From positions 38,875,200 to 38,939,199 of the forward strand of contig CM037843.1 of NCBI GenBank assembly GCA_021234535.1: a stretch of DNA of 64,000 nucleotides, in the 5' to 3' direction. Shown here one piece after another: positions 51,508-64,000 of the stretch. This stretch comes from Stichopus chloronotus. Its lineage: Eukaryota; Echinodermata; Holothuroidea; Aspidochirotida; Stichopodidae. Position 1 is the first letter of the stretch. Each line of letters starts with the position of its first letter. Both the position numbers and the translations under genes were made by a program. A model generated the notes under the pieces. The model searched no databases and was not told where the DNA came from. It worked only from the letters and a program-made list of their open reading frames with translations.

Positions 51508-53070
51508 AATGGTCAATTCTTCCAAGCACACAACATGATGAGGCCTATTGTGATGACAGCACTTCAATACATTAACCAGCATCAGTTACAGCAAGCAACG
51601 GGCTTAGGGAGCCTTCCTGCCCTCCACGTCTGCCTGCTGTGTGTCAAAACGGCTGTTTGCTCCGCAGAGACTACCCTGCACTGTGTCGTCAATGCTTGAG
51701 TATTTGTTGAGTAAAAAATGAACGTTTGACCTTCAGTGCCGTGGGTTATACATACATGCAAATTTGTTTTCTGCTCTAAGTATACGATGAATTCCATTGA
51801 TTTTATTCACATGCAATGTGCCAGTTGTTATTAACGCAGTAGCAAGGTTACTATTATCAAACATCTCCATAGTTGTGCTAATCATCTCAATTGCCCTTTT
51901 TTGGATCATGGGGTTTCCCTTTTCCTTTTTAATGCTGCCTAACTAGAGTGAAAATTTCTTGACAGATTCCTAAATTATCGCTCAAAACTGAAATTATGAT
52001 AATTGGAGCAGTGATGTTGTTTGCTGTGACAAGAAGAGACGAACATTAACCCTAGAGAAAAATTATCATCAAAATCATTTTATAGTATGAAAGCAGCTGT
52101 GTGCTATTGTGGTTGCTATTAATTACCATTAATAATTACTTCAATGAGCAGCTGAAGATGTTGAATGGATAAAATGTTTGAAAATTCTTCACCATGTCCA
52201 TCTATGCATATGCAAGTAGTAAGTTTGTGTTCTAAATTGGGTTTCTCTATTTGTCACTGAATTTCCTGCAGTTGGAATCGGTGTACAAATGACATAGATT
52301 CAGAGATCATTTTTTGTCTCAATTCTACCAATTTTGCAAGAATTGTGTACTCACCCCAAATCAACCTCAGAAGATCAGTTTGTAGATTTCTTGAAGCTTA
52401 ACTGAAGGTCAGTATTGAATTAAGTCGTAATTTATTGAAATTAAAAAAGTATATACTGTAATGCCAAATATTGCTTAACCAATTTGCTATCTATCAGATA
52501 ATTAAGTGACTCTCTTGATCCCTGTGTTTTTTTAGTATGATTCACTGTCGAAGATGTAACTGTTCCAGGATTCTGTCGGTCAAACGTCTTGGCAGTACTA
52601 GCTATTCAATTTCATATGAGACACTAAATATAGTACTAAAGTTCAAGTTTATCAGTTGAGCAAATGCAGTGGTTTCACATTAATTTGTCACAAGGGCACA
52701 GATTGATTTCCTCCTATACAGTTTCAGCCAATGTATTCCCTACCCCCTCTCATGCCATTGTTGCTGTGCCTTCTACTGTCTTTGTAACAAAATCACACAT
52801 TTGGAATAGCTTTTTGACTAATCACCTGGCAGGAAACCAGACTGGTGTAGACAGAATGAGCAGATTTTAGCACCACAATGGTGTCTGTAATATCAGTCCA
52901 GTGCATATACCTGTAACAATGCATTTTCAATTTAAAAAAAAATATTCAATTCACAAGGGTAAAGATCGTTTTGATTGAACACAGTTTGTTTCATATAGTA
53001 ATATTGCTTTGCTTGATGAACATATACACTTATATATAATAATGCATTAAAGCTTTTAACCTTTCATGAT
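51508..53070 (+). other. Probable UGP2 3' untranslated region
   Basis: About 1.5 kb after the stop codon without recognisable exon or repeat, AT-rich, ending near an ATTAAA (53046-53051) followed by TTCATGATGTGTCAGTTTC, a GT-rich stretch. Other possible ends are ATTAAA near 52438 and AATAAA at 53477-53482. The extent is inferred from signals only. Confidence 0.45.
53046..53051 (+). terminator. Candidate polyadenylation signal of UGP2
   Basis: ATTAAA, the commonest variant signal, with a GT-rich stretch 15-30 nt downstream. An AATAAA at 53477-53482 is the main competitor. Confidence 0.35.
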
Positions 53071-56000
53071 GTGTCAGTTTCATCTTTGAGAGCTGATAAC
53101 CAGAGAACTTCACACTGATGTTTTTGAAGGTACTTAATAATTTGGTCTATGTTAGTTTAGTATTATGTAACATGATAGTTCGTCTTCCCCCCCCCAAACT
53201 GCGTTCTGTCTGTAAGAAAACTGCAATTTGCTATTTTGATCTGATTCTTTTCATTTCTCCTGTTTAGGGAAGCACAGACACCAAGACTCTTCCATCACTT
53301 AACGATTTCATTAGTTTCAGCCCAAGCAAAAGTATACCTTCACTACATCAGTCAGAAACTTGTTCAACCAAGTAATGGTACAATTGGTGCCAAGTGTACT
53401 TTTCATTTTTTCCCCACTGTTCAGTGAAGTTGTAGCTGGAATATGCTGAATGGTCAATTCATTACGTAAACTGACCAATAAATATTGTGCCACTGGTAGC
53501 CTCTCATGCTTTTTCCGCAACTAAGTAGTCATTACAAAATTACATTGATCTGCACCTGCAAGTCTCAAATTGAAACAAAAAAAAAAAAATATATATATAT
53601 ATTGAGAGAATCATCATTCAGCCTAGATAATGTTTACATTATGTAATTCGACCCCATTGATCTACCCACACAAAACTTCCGGTACTCATTGCGATAGATT
53701 TTATACACCACAGCAGTTAAAGCCCTTCTTGAGGTATCGCGTTTACGGTGCACAATGCCAGGATCTGCTGGATGTTTCCTCGGATGTTCATTTTGTATGC
53801 GATTCAATCAAATCGGCTGCTCCTTTACAGCTCCAACTCACAAAGCATAATAAATTGTAATCAATGCATCCTCAAATGACAAACGTTTCCTTATTCCTCT
53901 CCCATTAGGAGATGTCTTGGTGTTTCTTTGTGAAAGTCATGGTGAATGAGCAGTGGACTGAACAGGACAGGAGTGACTGTTAGCTAGTAATAGTTCTGCA
54001 CCCAGCCCCCCCCCCCCCCCCCCACAAAAAAACATAGATGAGTTGAAAGTCACAGACAGGTACTAGGTAGTTATCAATATAGTTCTTGGACACATTTGAT
54101 CTTTATCCTGTCTATATTTGCCTTGTTTCAAGATTTATACTCATGCAACGACATAATACATCCAAAACTGGCCCCATTCCATTGATATCTGTTTAGTGGC
54201 TGATTCCCATGCCATGTTGAACTAACACACATTATCAACACAACTGCACATTTGCATGGAGACGAGCAAAGTGAAACAACAATAACATATAGTTACTGGT
54301 AACATGGCTTCCATGAACCACCACCAAACGATAAAACACAAGATATCCCAACCATCATGTCCAAAAGATACAGGTGATTCTTGATATTTTAACTAGTTGT
54401 GAAGATGTTTTCAGCATTTTGTTCTTACAATGACTAAATATAGTGACTGGATGTACCAGTGATTTAAGCCATCAAAAGGTCAGTGGGAGGCATGTTCTTC
54501 TTTGAAATGAAGAAACCATCTTCTTCAGAACTAACAAGAGTGACAAGTTATACTTTCTATCTCGACAAATCAAATTGTTGGCGTAAGATGTCAACAGAGT
54601 CATTTTCAAAGGTCAACTTCGTTGATAATGATGAACAGATTGTGGGAAATTTTATCTCAACATAATGGGATAAATAATCCTGAGATGTCTTTATAGTCAG
54701 AGTAACATGTCCACATGATGAGACAAATTATCTCAACAAACCAATCCAAAGTATGAAGTACCCCAACATCAAAACATCTTTGTAACCATTTTGAGAATAC
54801 TGCAACTACATTTAGCTATATAAGGCTTAGCTCATGAGATCATATTATTACATACATTAGAATTTAGGAAAGATTGCTATTTGAAATACGGTGAAATAAC
54901 TGCACATTACAACTTATAAGTAGTGGCAGTGTTACAAACATTCTCAGGGCTATTGCTCAATGAGGATTCAATCAATAACAGGTTAGGCATATGCATAACT
55001 TTAGCATTCTTGGATTATGGATGAACTAATAACATTACTACAGCATGAAAATATCAAGGTGCCACTTGAACCTCCTGCACATCTCAGACATAGTGACAGA
55101 CAAGATTGTTGTTTCTTTTACTTCCTCATGATTTGTTCCTCCTTGAAGACTGTACCAATAAAAACAAAAGAAAAACAGATATGAGAAATCGAAGACACTT
55201 AATAGTGAATGAGAAAAATTTGCTTAATCCATATTGATATACTGACAAGTTACGACATGTGTTAACACATCTGGAATGTCACACTTGGAACTAGTAAAAT
55301 TAAAAATCTTTCAGACTTAACTAAGATTGCCCAAGCGGCTCCTAGAAAGACCATACCTTCAAAGTATCTTCATGACAAAATGTAGTTTGCAGTGACTATT
55401 CCCATCCGGCAACTTTCAGCAAATCATATTTACAAATCATGTGACAACCACAAGCAGCACTTCATATGGAACATTCCCAAAAGATCAGTTTCTACCTGTC
55501 AGTTGCTTCATACCTGGGTGGGATGCTCGACTAAGTGTGTCTATGGAAGACAGAAAGTAACTGTGAGAGTATATGTAACACTTGTGGTACCCATGGGTGG
55601 AAAAAGTTGGGAAGCAAGGAGGCTCTTTCCCAGGAAGTTTGTGTATTCAGAAGGAAAATTGTGTATCTGGTGGGAAATTTTGGCACTTGTGGGAAATTTA
55701 CTCTTTTTCTTTGTACAAAAATATTATAAGAAATTGTGAAAAATTTATACTTTCTTCCCTGGAAATGAACAGTTTTTCCAGCATTGACGGTACCTCCAAT
55801 TGTTACAAAATCACTTTCAACACATTCTATACCCCTCACCCTAACACTATGTTGCATTTTTCAAGAGTACACAGTCTTGTTCACTCAGTAAATTGTAGAT
55901 GACAGCATAGGTCAAAGGTCATACAGGATTCATCCTTGACCCTGCAAAGGTATACACAATTACAAAAAAACCTTAAGTCATGTAACTCAGTCTAGCGATA

Positions 56001-57184
56001 CTAAAAGATGTATTTTGTGCTTGTCACTGCTAGTTTACGAAAGGTAGTGACTGTAAAATACCATCGCTACAATTTCAAGCTCATCTAGCAACTTCCTATT
56101 TGAACCGTGGAATGAAAGTAAAACTCTCTGCTTTGCATTTTTGGAAGCCACTTTTCCATACAAAGTCTGATAAACGCTGCCCATATTATGATGAATTAAA
56201 ACAAGCCCCAGAAGGGCCTTATGATTCCTCGTGAGAAGATTATTTTAACTGTATTCATTTATTCACAACCAGGGTTAATCCACAATTTACAACATCCAAA
56301 AAAAAGTTTGGATCCAGTTTCTCCCTAAAAATTCTGATCAGCCAAAGGCATGTGACTACTGTTGGAAATTAAGTAAGTCACCTAAGGACTCACGGTCAAA
56401 GTCAGAGTAATTTTTTTATTCTATCAGCTTCACCCTTCTAAGAGGTACCAAGAGGTAATTAATAAAAGTCCTATATCTATCTGGAGTTTGAACAAATACC
56501 GTGCAAAAAAAAGGTCTCTGTCACATTGGGGACCAATTGGTCTCTTATCTGAGGTCATTAAAATTCTTGTGGACTGTTATGTAGTCAAAAGTTTCTTGGG
56601 GCCAGTAGCTGTTGTTCTTCTGTCTAGTTATTGCCCCTTTGTAAATAGAACTACTTTATCATCCTTTACTTATATTCACAACAAATGTATCTTGTACCAG
56701 ATCAGAACTGAACATTGGAGAGAAAAGATCAGAATTGAACAAAGAGAAAAGATCAACCATAGCACTAATACAAAAAGAACTCAACATTGTAACATAATTT
56801 GCAGAATGCACAATGTACATAATACTTCATGACCCCATTTTGGAAGTTGCACCCACAAATGTTACACATTTCAAAGGGTTCCACTACCACAATGCTAATT
56901 TGACAAGCATTTCACATTGTACACCAAAATATGCAGAAAGGGAACATTTTGCGTAATTTCACAAAAAGGTCCAAGAATCCTGAACAACCTGAGGGAACCC
57001 CCCACTACCATAATGCATCCTTAGACCAAGAATAAACTTTGTCCAAATTTTATGTAACATGAGATATTGTGTTAAAAAGGTTTTCAGAGTTTTGTCCACA
57101 GATCACCTTTGACCTCAACCAAAAACAATAGGGCACACCTTCCCAATACCATGTTTGAATTTCATCCTACTTTCCCCTTTGAGT

Positions 57185-57265
57185 TAGAGGGTACCAAAGC
57201 AAGTGTCACAGACACACATGTGCATAAACACACACATACCAACCTGGCTGCATAGGTTCCGTGCT
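57185..57265 (-). repeat. GTGTG-rich dispersed repeat, reverse copy
   Basis: On the minus strand: GGAACCTATGCAG, then a GT-rich tract with GTGTGTGT, then GTGACAC, matching 22905-22970. On the plus strand to its left, CACCTTTGACCTCAACCAAAAACAATAGG is the reverse of GGAGGTCAAAGG/CCTATTG elements seen at 30960-31000, tying the GTGTG families together. Confidence 0.55.
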
Positions 57266-57435
57266 GATGCAAAAGTCACGTTGTTGAACAATAGGACTCA
57301 TCTCTGAAGCTCTTTAACCCATCACTGGTTTTTCGCCAAATTCTCTTGTTTGTACACAAAGTGTAGTGGTGTACTGCATTCGTCTGTGCAGTGTCAAAGA
57401 GGCACCTAGGAGGATGAAAATCGATGTATTTATTT

Positions 57436-57715
57436 TTACTGTTGCTCATGTCTGCCTCATGATCAAGCATCACATTAGCGACTGAAACAGTGGTTGTGTA
57501 TGTTCAATATCAAAGAACTTGTCCAGTGGACATTTGCTTGAGAATCAAACTATATACCATAATCACTCAGTACTCAACATTTGTCAGTGGGGAAGAAAAG
57601 TAAGTGACATAAGTTTGCTAGTTCATGCCAGCATTGTACCGCAAACTGCATGGACATGACAAAATGGCATGAAATAAGTGTGCCAATGCAATATGCAGTC
57701 TTGAATTATAAGATG
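57436..57715 (+). repeat. Dispersed repeat, copy 2 (pair with 22430-22690)
   Basis: It shares ordered blocks with 22430-22690 (TTTTTACTGTTGCT, AAGCATCACATTAG versus AAGCATCACATCAG, TTTGTCAGTGG versus TTCATCAGTGG, GCCAGCATTG versus GTCAGCATTG, TGCATGGACATG versus TGCATGGACGTG). Same orientation, about 35 kb apart. Confidence 0.65.
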
Positions 57716-60239
57716 TGATTCATAAACAATACAGTAGTGTAGAGCCCATTGAAAGAAGAGGTGTTCATTTCATTCTCTTGTTGCCTAAACCCACAGACAG
57801 CACACTACCTGTAACAGGAATGTTTTCAACCCTTGTTCATAGCAGCTACATTACTTCCACAGTAAAAGTCATGATAATACTACCATTAGATTATGTAGCC
57901 CCCCTTGGGTATTATTCATTCACACTTCAACTGAAAAACATTGCAACAGAAATAGTATCTCACCTTGTGATGAACCTCACCAGTCAGTCAGTCCTCTCTT
58001 CAGAGTAACACATGAAAGGACTACCTACAAACATTTTTAAGAGAAAAAGATCTGAAAGACACTTGCAATAATCAACTCATCAAAATCAGCAAAAACTTTG
58101 AGACATTCTTGGTGAAACTATAAGAGATTTCTTTGCCGCGGACCTGCATTGATGCCAAGCAGCCTATTTTGACATGAGCCTATTTTGTAAACACCATAGA
58201 AATGGATGGTAGTAGAATGACTAAATGGAACCTAAACTTTGAAGCCACATATTTTGATGCTGGTAATGCAATGGTGTGACAGCATCGTAACATACTACAT
58301 CAACCTGAATCGCTTAACATGCACATATTGAGTGCCGACCTTGTGTCAATCTTGCCTAAGAAGCACCAAAAAGACAGAAGGTACACTAATGACATAATGA
58401 TTTAACCAAGCCCTGTTTTGAGGGTGAAGAATTATCGACATTTTGACATGTGCGCCCTACTTTGGTTTCAGTATTTTGTAGTTCACTTTCCGTCTCATTA
58501 ATCGTATGTGCAGTTGAACCATTTCTCTCAAGGTGATCAGCAACAGAAGTTTCTTCTATTATCAATGGTATTACATTACCATCATACATTGAAAAAACAT
58601 TGTAAAAAGAGAAAGACTGTAGCATCCTCTAGATCTTTGTGAAATCAATAACTGGAACAATCAAAGACATTTAATAGGGTCACACTTTTCATACCACATC
58701 AAGTTGCCTTTTCAAATTCCAGCAAATTTCTGTTCATGTTAGACACAACCCGTTTTGCATGATGATGGAAGTGTTTGTTAAAACAAGTGTTTGCATGAGA
58801 CTCATATTTAGCATGAACTGCAGCTGACCTACCCAGTACATTGTGTTTGGAAACTAGGACCCTTTTCAAGGATCTTGTGTTTGCTTCCATAGTTGAGGTG
58901 ACTTGATGCACAATTGTGCCCAACTTTTACTATAAATCATTGACAATTACAAGGAAGATGGAAAAAAGAAATGGCCAGTAGGAGACAATTCTGCTATTCC
59001 ACATTTTGATCTTTCCTAGTTTTTTTTTCCACAACACACAATCAGTGGCCCCCATAAAAAGTAAGGCATTCAGTGACGCCAATTTAAAGAGACTGTATTT
59101 AACCTCCAATATCAATGAATGTTCTAGGGGATGACTCGAGTAACAGGTACTAGTCTATAATCAGCCATACTATTCTGCCAGAATGCCAAATTTAGAAGTT
59201 CAAAACACTGTTGCTGGGCTTTCTGCCGTTCTTGCATTAACTTTGTCGTTTACACTGCACCCAATTCGGGGAGTGTGCAGGTATACTATGATGAAATATG
59301 TTAGTGTGATGCCATGTTCATCTAAACAGTCGTCAAGTTGCTGACAGACAATTTTGAAATGAAAATACGATTTTTACTTACTGAGAAGACATGTTTCCTA
59401 GGCTTTCATATTTGTTGCACAAATCAAATGTTGTTAGGGCAATTTTTTTTTTTTGGGGGGGGTGGAGGAGGCTGGTCAAAACACTTTTAAACCATTAAAA
59501 AGAGAGGGAAGCATTATCATTTTCTCTCCCAAGGGACTACCCACTAGCAGATCTAGTGGGGCGGGCCAACAGGAGACATGACACCACCCAAAGGAAGACC
59601 AAAACATTTTTACATAGGAAAACCATTTTTTACAAGAAAAGTAAGTGCACATTTTTGGTACAACAAACGGGACCTGAGAGTATTTAGTACAAAAAATTTT
59701 CAAATGGGAGGGGGAATGCCTCCCCTTGAGGCCTCTCTCCTATATCATTGTAACACCAGTTTGGCACCTCCCAAAAGACTTCCAAATGCCAGTGGGGTTA
59801 CTTAAGTTCAGGTAGGGTTTGCAATTTTGTGATGTCACATACACCCACTGAGACTGGTCTTCACAACTCACTGTTAATGATATTAACTGACATGTCAACT
59901 GGTGTAACTTTGATAAATCAAAGCAAATCGCTAGAGACAACTCGCAAGTTGGACTCCCAACTAAATGGAATTGTACAAAAAGATGGGGCAAGTGATTTTA
60001 TGGAAATGTTTTGCTTCATCTCTGTGAATGTTATATGCATACTCTTTTTGTTTTTTTTCTATTTGGCATCCATCAAGCATCATATCAACCTATAACCCTC
60101 TTTGATTCATTTAATAGGACGATGGAAGAAGGGGGGGGGGGGTAACATGCAAAGAACTGAACACCACTCAAAATATGAGGAATTGTAAATTTATTCATCT
60201 ATTGAATTGTATCAACAGTAAAACTAAAGTCAGACGAAA

Positions 60240-63200
60240 GCAGACTTAGTGGACAACTTTTATTCTATATACAACAAGAATGGTACGAGTTTAAAATGAA
60301 AATAGAACATCGACAAACACATGTACACAGTACTACTGCAAGACTTACCACTAAAAAATGAAGGTGACTTACAAAACTTACTTTTAACAATACGGTTTAT
60401 CATTCTTCATACAACAAAACGGTAAAAATCCACAATTGTCTTCCTTCCAAATGAAATGCAGCTCAAAAAGTTTCTAATTCTCCCTTTGCAATTACAATGC
60501 AATACCATGCTTGAGACTTTCCTACCACTACTGACTGCTAGAAAAGGAGGTCAGTATATTTAGCTAACAACACAGACCCATTATGTAAGTTCCATTTGCC
60601 AACTGCCAAGGTTCCGAAGGCACATGACATACACATGTGGCTTCAGTGTAATCTGCCTCTGGGATGTTGCAATATAATCACTCAACTCAAAATTTTAACA
60701 GAAACCGGACATTACTGACATCTCCCTACTGTGTTCTTTCAATTCATATCTGAAGTATTTTCTGAATCCTACAGCTTAAAGAATGCAGTTTACTGAGAAA
60801 GATATCGACATCAGATAGACAATGATCCAATTTCAGAAGACTTTGTGAACACCACTTTAAGCTCTGAGACTTAGCCAACAACCAATACGGCTATGCATTG
60901 AACTTACGACTAGATACTGTTCACAAACACCGTTTGGCTCTCTGTCCAATCAACCAATCAATGGAATTCATATGAAATAGCAAATAAACAAAGAAGAAAT
61001 AATATAACAGGTTGAAAGAAAATATTAAGACACTCATCAACAAATCCAGGGTCATAGAGATAAAACTCACACACAAAAAAACTGAAAGCTGAGGGTGCCG
61101 TAAGTGGTGTCATTCAAGATATTAAAGGTCAAAGGTGATTGGGAGTCTTCACAATTAATAATCATTGTTGCCAGAATCTGATAGCAAAATAGCTAGTGTG
61201 ATTGCAAAATACTGGCCTGAGATAAAACTCCAATGGCATATCAAAGTATGCTCTATAACAGTACTCATATACAGAGGTGATCAAGAGCAACTAAGTTTGT
61301 CACTTGTACCTTCCCTAATAAGTCCAAATTATTGTCCACTGCTGGACTATGTAACTTCATATTGGTACTGCATGGTAGATCATGCCGATCTATTCCTTAA
61401 ATATTCCAGTCCAGAGGAAGGCACAAAAAGGAGGACTATAAATGCTGGTTTGGTATGTTTCTGCGGTCTAAAATATATCAAAGTTTATTGGTACATAGAC
61501 TATATTTGATTGGATTGTTGTTCTTACATGAACCCAACCTAGTCCTTTAATATTAAGTCCTGAGTTACCATGGATTATGTAGATTTGAAATCAAGTTCTA
61601 GACTATCACAACTCTATTTCTTCCCTGCTGGACTGAACTTATGATGCAGAGATAAAACATTGTTAAGACTACACTGCATCACTCTATTGCTTCCACTATT
61701 TTGTACACAATGAAGGTATTAATGAGGTCTATTGTAAGACGGTCACATTGCTGTTGACCAAACTACATCAAGGTATTCTTTCCTTCATTAGTTTCCTTGT
61801 AGACATGATTTAATCTTATGTTTGAAATGATCTTACAGATTAAAATACCACAAGCTAATTCCAGCCATAGTTTGATAGGCCGATGATAGAATTTTGAACA
61901 TTGTAGCAGACTACAGTCTATTTGCCTATAATCTGTTTGTCCTACATTTCCATGGCAATGTTAAAATGTATAGATTACTGACTGCTTGCAATGATCTGGA
62001 CTAGATATCAGAATACCTTTCTTGTGAGGCCAGGCTAATGCAAGGCAACTAATGGGAGTTTACAGGTATTTTTAGTACAAAGGAGAGACTAGGCTATGCT
62101 GGTAAATTGCTTTCCTAAATATCAGATGGATTACAGAGGTTGCACTGATATAGCACAATCTCCTCATCGGTCTGTGGAAGAAATCAGAGTTTATTACCTC
62201 TAAACTAAGATGATATTCTTTCTGACATTTAATCTAACATTAAAATGGTCCTAACAATCCTCAGCCTTCGAAGAAATGATTTCAGGATAGGGTAAGCCTG
62301 TCAAACACATACCACACTCGAATAGCCTGTCGTCAGTCTATTATTCCTTAACCCATCAAACAAAAAAAAAAAAAAAACTACTTAATGTCTAAAAGTGCAG
62401 GCCAATCAAACTAGATTTCCTGTGTAATCTCACAGCAAACTAAGGCAAACTTTAATATCAGCTGTGCTCAACTTGCCCATTTGACTACTATCATCCATAC
62501 ATCAAAACCCTGAGGCCACAATGTAAGAGCCACTTGATGTAAGCACCATGCTCCTGCTGTATGCTAGAAGGGTTCAACAAAAAGAAAGCCTATGAGCTAA
62601 AGCTTTCTGAAGAAGTAGCTGTACTGTATGAAGACAATTTATTATTATCACCTTAAACATAGTATGAAGGCCTGAGTAGCGATTCTAGATGAGATCGACA
62701 GTTATTGCGGATCAGCAATTATAGCGTGACACACTAAGATCTTTCAATGCTCCTCGTGTTTAATCAAGAAAGATCATCAAAATCTACCAAGAACAATCAA
62801 GCAAAGTCAATTACCAAAGACAAAAATAGAAGAAGGATTGTTTCAATAAATCATTTCCATACAATATCCTGCCATTCCTTCAGTCACTGTGTACTGATAG
62901 GTAATTACCTTAATGGCTGCTGTTTCAGTGCCTATAATGTACAAAAGCAAAAAGTAGTAGAATTCCTAACAGTTATGGTAAGAACAATAAATTAGCAAGC
63001 AACTCATGTTCGTCAGTCTGATCCAGTTTCTTCGTTGTCTTCAATCCGAGAATGGAAATAACTGCTGCACAGGTTCAAAAATTCTGGGTCAACACCTTTG
63101 GGGATTGCTCTCTGACTTCTCTATAATGCGTAACATGGTCGGTATGTCTGTCGTGATTTAACTCCAAGCATGCTTTTGGTGCCTACGGTAGGTCTCCAAA

Positions 63201-64000
63201 TCGATGACAAGTCGTACATTACGCTATGCCTTTGGAAGTTTTAGTATGCAGTAGGTAAGTTTAAAGCATTTCAATTTTCCAAGTGAACAGCCCTCTAAGG
63301 AGCTAACTATCTCCTAGTCTTAGCAAAAGCCTGCGATAGAGTAGGTAAAAAGGGAAGGAAATGAAAAGATTATCAATTAGATATCAATAGAAAAGTATGT
63401 GTCTTCACAATATAAAGATGGCCTTAATCTTACATGACTGATCATTTCAAGTGACGACAAACAGCAACACTATTATGTAACAATCACTGCATTCTTGAAT
63501 CTACGTGGATACCTTACAAACTATGCCTCAACCACAGTTTGTCATTCTGTTCTGAGCGGTCTTAAGGCCTTTTCTCATGCATAATGCTTAAAGGTATCCA
63601 AAGCTATGCTCCTTTTTGGTCTGCAGAAGCTATGTAATTATGGCCTAAATCAACTGATTTCACATTTCAGTAGAAACAACATTCTGGTGGAGAATGAACC
63701 ATTCTAACGTTTTTCCAGATGTTCTAGTGCCTCCTCTATTGACTGCTGGATTGAAAGTTAACCATACAGTGAGTTACCGCAAAGCAACAATTGCAGCTAC
63801 GGTGTAAGTCAGGAATAGTGGGGAAAATATTGGAAAAGGAACTGAAGATGCCTCAAATTTGGAATGATGGATAATGAAAGGAGAACAGATGGGGCAACAC
63901 GGCAAGGGAGCAAATTTGGAGGATAGATAACGGACCAAAGCACGGAAAACTTTGAGCAAAACACTGACTTAGTTCTACCCAAACCTGATGACCCAAGCAA
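60240..64000. other. Unassigned sequence; possible minus-strand 3' UTR
   Basis: Low in recognisable repeats. TTTATT at 60259-60264 is AATAAA on the minus strand, with T/G-rich sequence just beyond on that strand, so a leftward gene could end near 60240. I found no coding exon up to 64000 on either strand to support it. Confidence 0.25.

Larger units (their letters stand above)
53071..60239. other. Region downstream of UGP2 with no gene recognised
   Basis: It holds an 18-C run (54006-54023), an AT dinucleotide stretch (53590-53602), the second copy of the 22.4-kb repeat (57436-57715), and the reverse copy of the GTGTG repeat (about 57185-57265). Two minus-strand open frames at 58386-58625 and 58699-58923 match no family I know and lack convincing splice sites. 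Confidence 0.6.

Noticed and set aside
55100..55180. Minus-strand acceptor-like site (pyrimidine stretch then TTGGTACAG) followed by a short frame ending in TAA
   Set aside because: It resembles a last exon, but no upstream exon or conserved peptide was found.
58386..58923. Two minus-strand open frames (79 and 74 codons) with protein-like composition
   Set aside because: They match no family I know, lie in different positions without good acceptor/donor signals, and frames of this length are common by chance in this window.

Overview
The window is intron-rich, repeat-rich animal nuclear DNA. Two protein-coding genes can be recognised. Their human counterparts would be EML6 (or EML5) and UGP2. 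The spliced UGP2 protein is very close to the vertebrate enzyme. The DNA carries many TAGGCCTA-like motifs, long G/C homopolymers, LINE relics and several MITE families. This suggests a marine invertebrate deuterostome, probably an echinoderm; that assignment is inference.

Layout. 1-3.1 kb: the 5' end of an EML5/6-type gene on the minus strand (first coding exon 3100-2904, running off the left edge), with a roughly 105-bp tandem repeat and a LINE 3'-end relic in its intron. 3.1-15.4 kb: no gene recognised; poly-G/C-rich repeats, a 21-bp AT-rich satellite and a strong G-quadruplex motif. 15.4-51.5 kb: UGP2 on the plus strand. Fourteen exons (38218-51507) are read with confidence and splice in frame to the stop codon. 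Two candidate alternative first exons (15403 and 34484) both end AAG|GTAAGC in phase 0; they would give proteins of 503 or 511 residues, against 497-508 in human. Intron 1 (up to 22.8 kb) holds most mobile elements: TTAA-flanked piggyBac-type MITEs, a Tc1/mariner-like 200-bp/1.1-kb element family, another TIR element, a LINE reverse-transcriptase fragment and a tRNA-Thr-like sequence. 51.5-53.1 kb: probable 3' UTR. 53.1-64 kb: no gene recognised; repeats, and a possible minus-strand 3' end near 60.2 kb.

The two genes are divergent, EML leftward and UGP2 rightward. EML proteins bind microtubules; UGP2 makes UDP-glucose for glycogen, glycosylation and glucuronate synthesis. No functional link is implied, but both human genes lie on chromosome arm 2p, so the linkage may be ancient.

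The most notable signals are the twin first exons, the discordant divergence within the 200-bp/1.1-kb transposon family, the local duplication of the exon 6 splice donor, and a cluster of four RUNX-type octamers in intron 7. I see no unknown multi-gene system. Most open reading frames here look like chance or repeat-derived frames.
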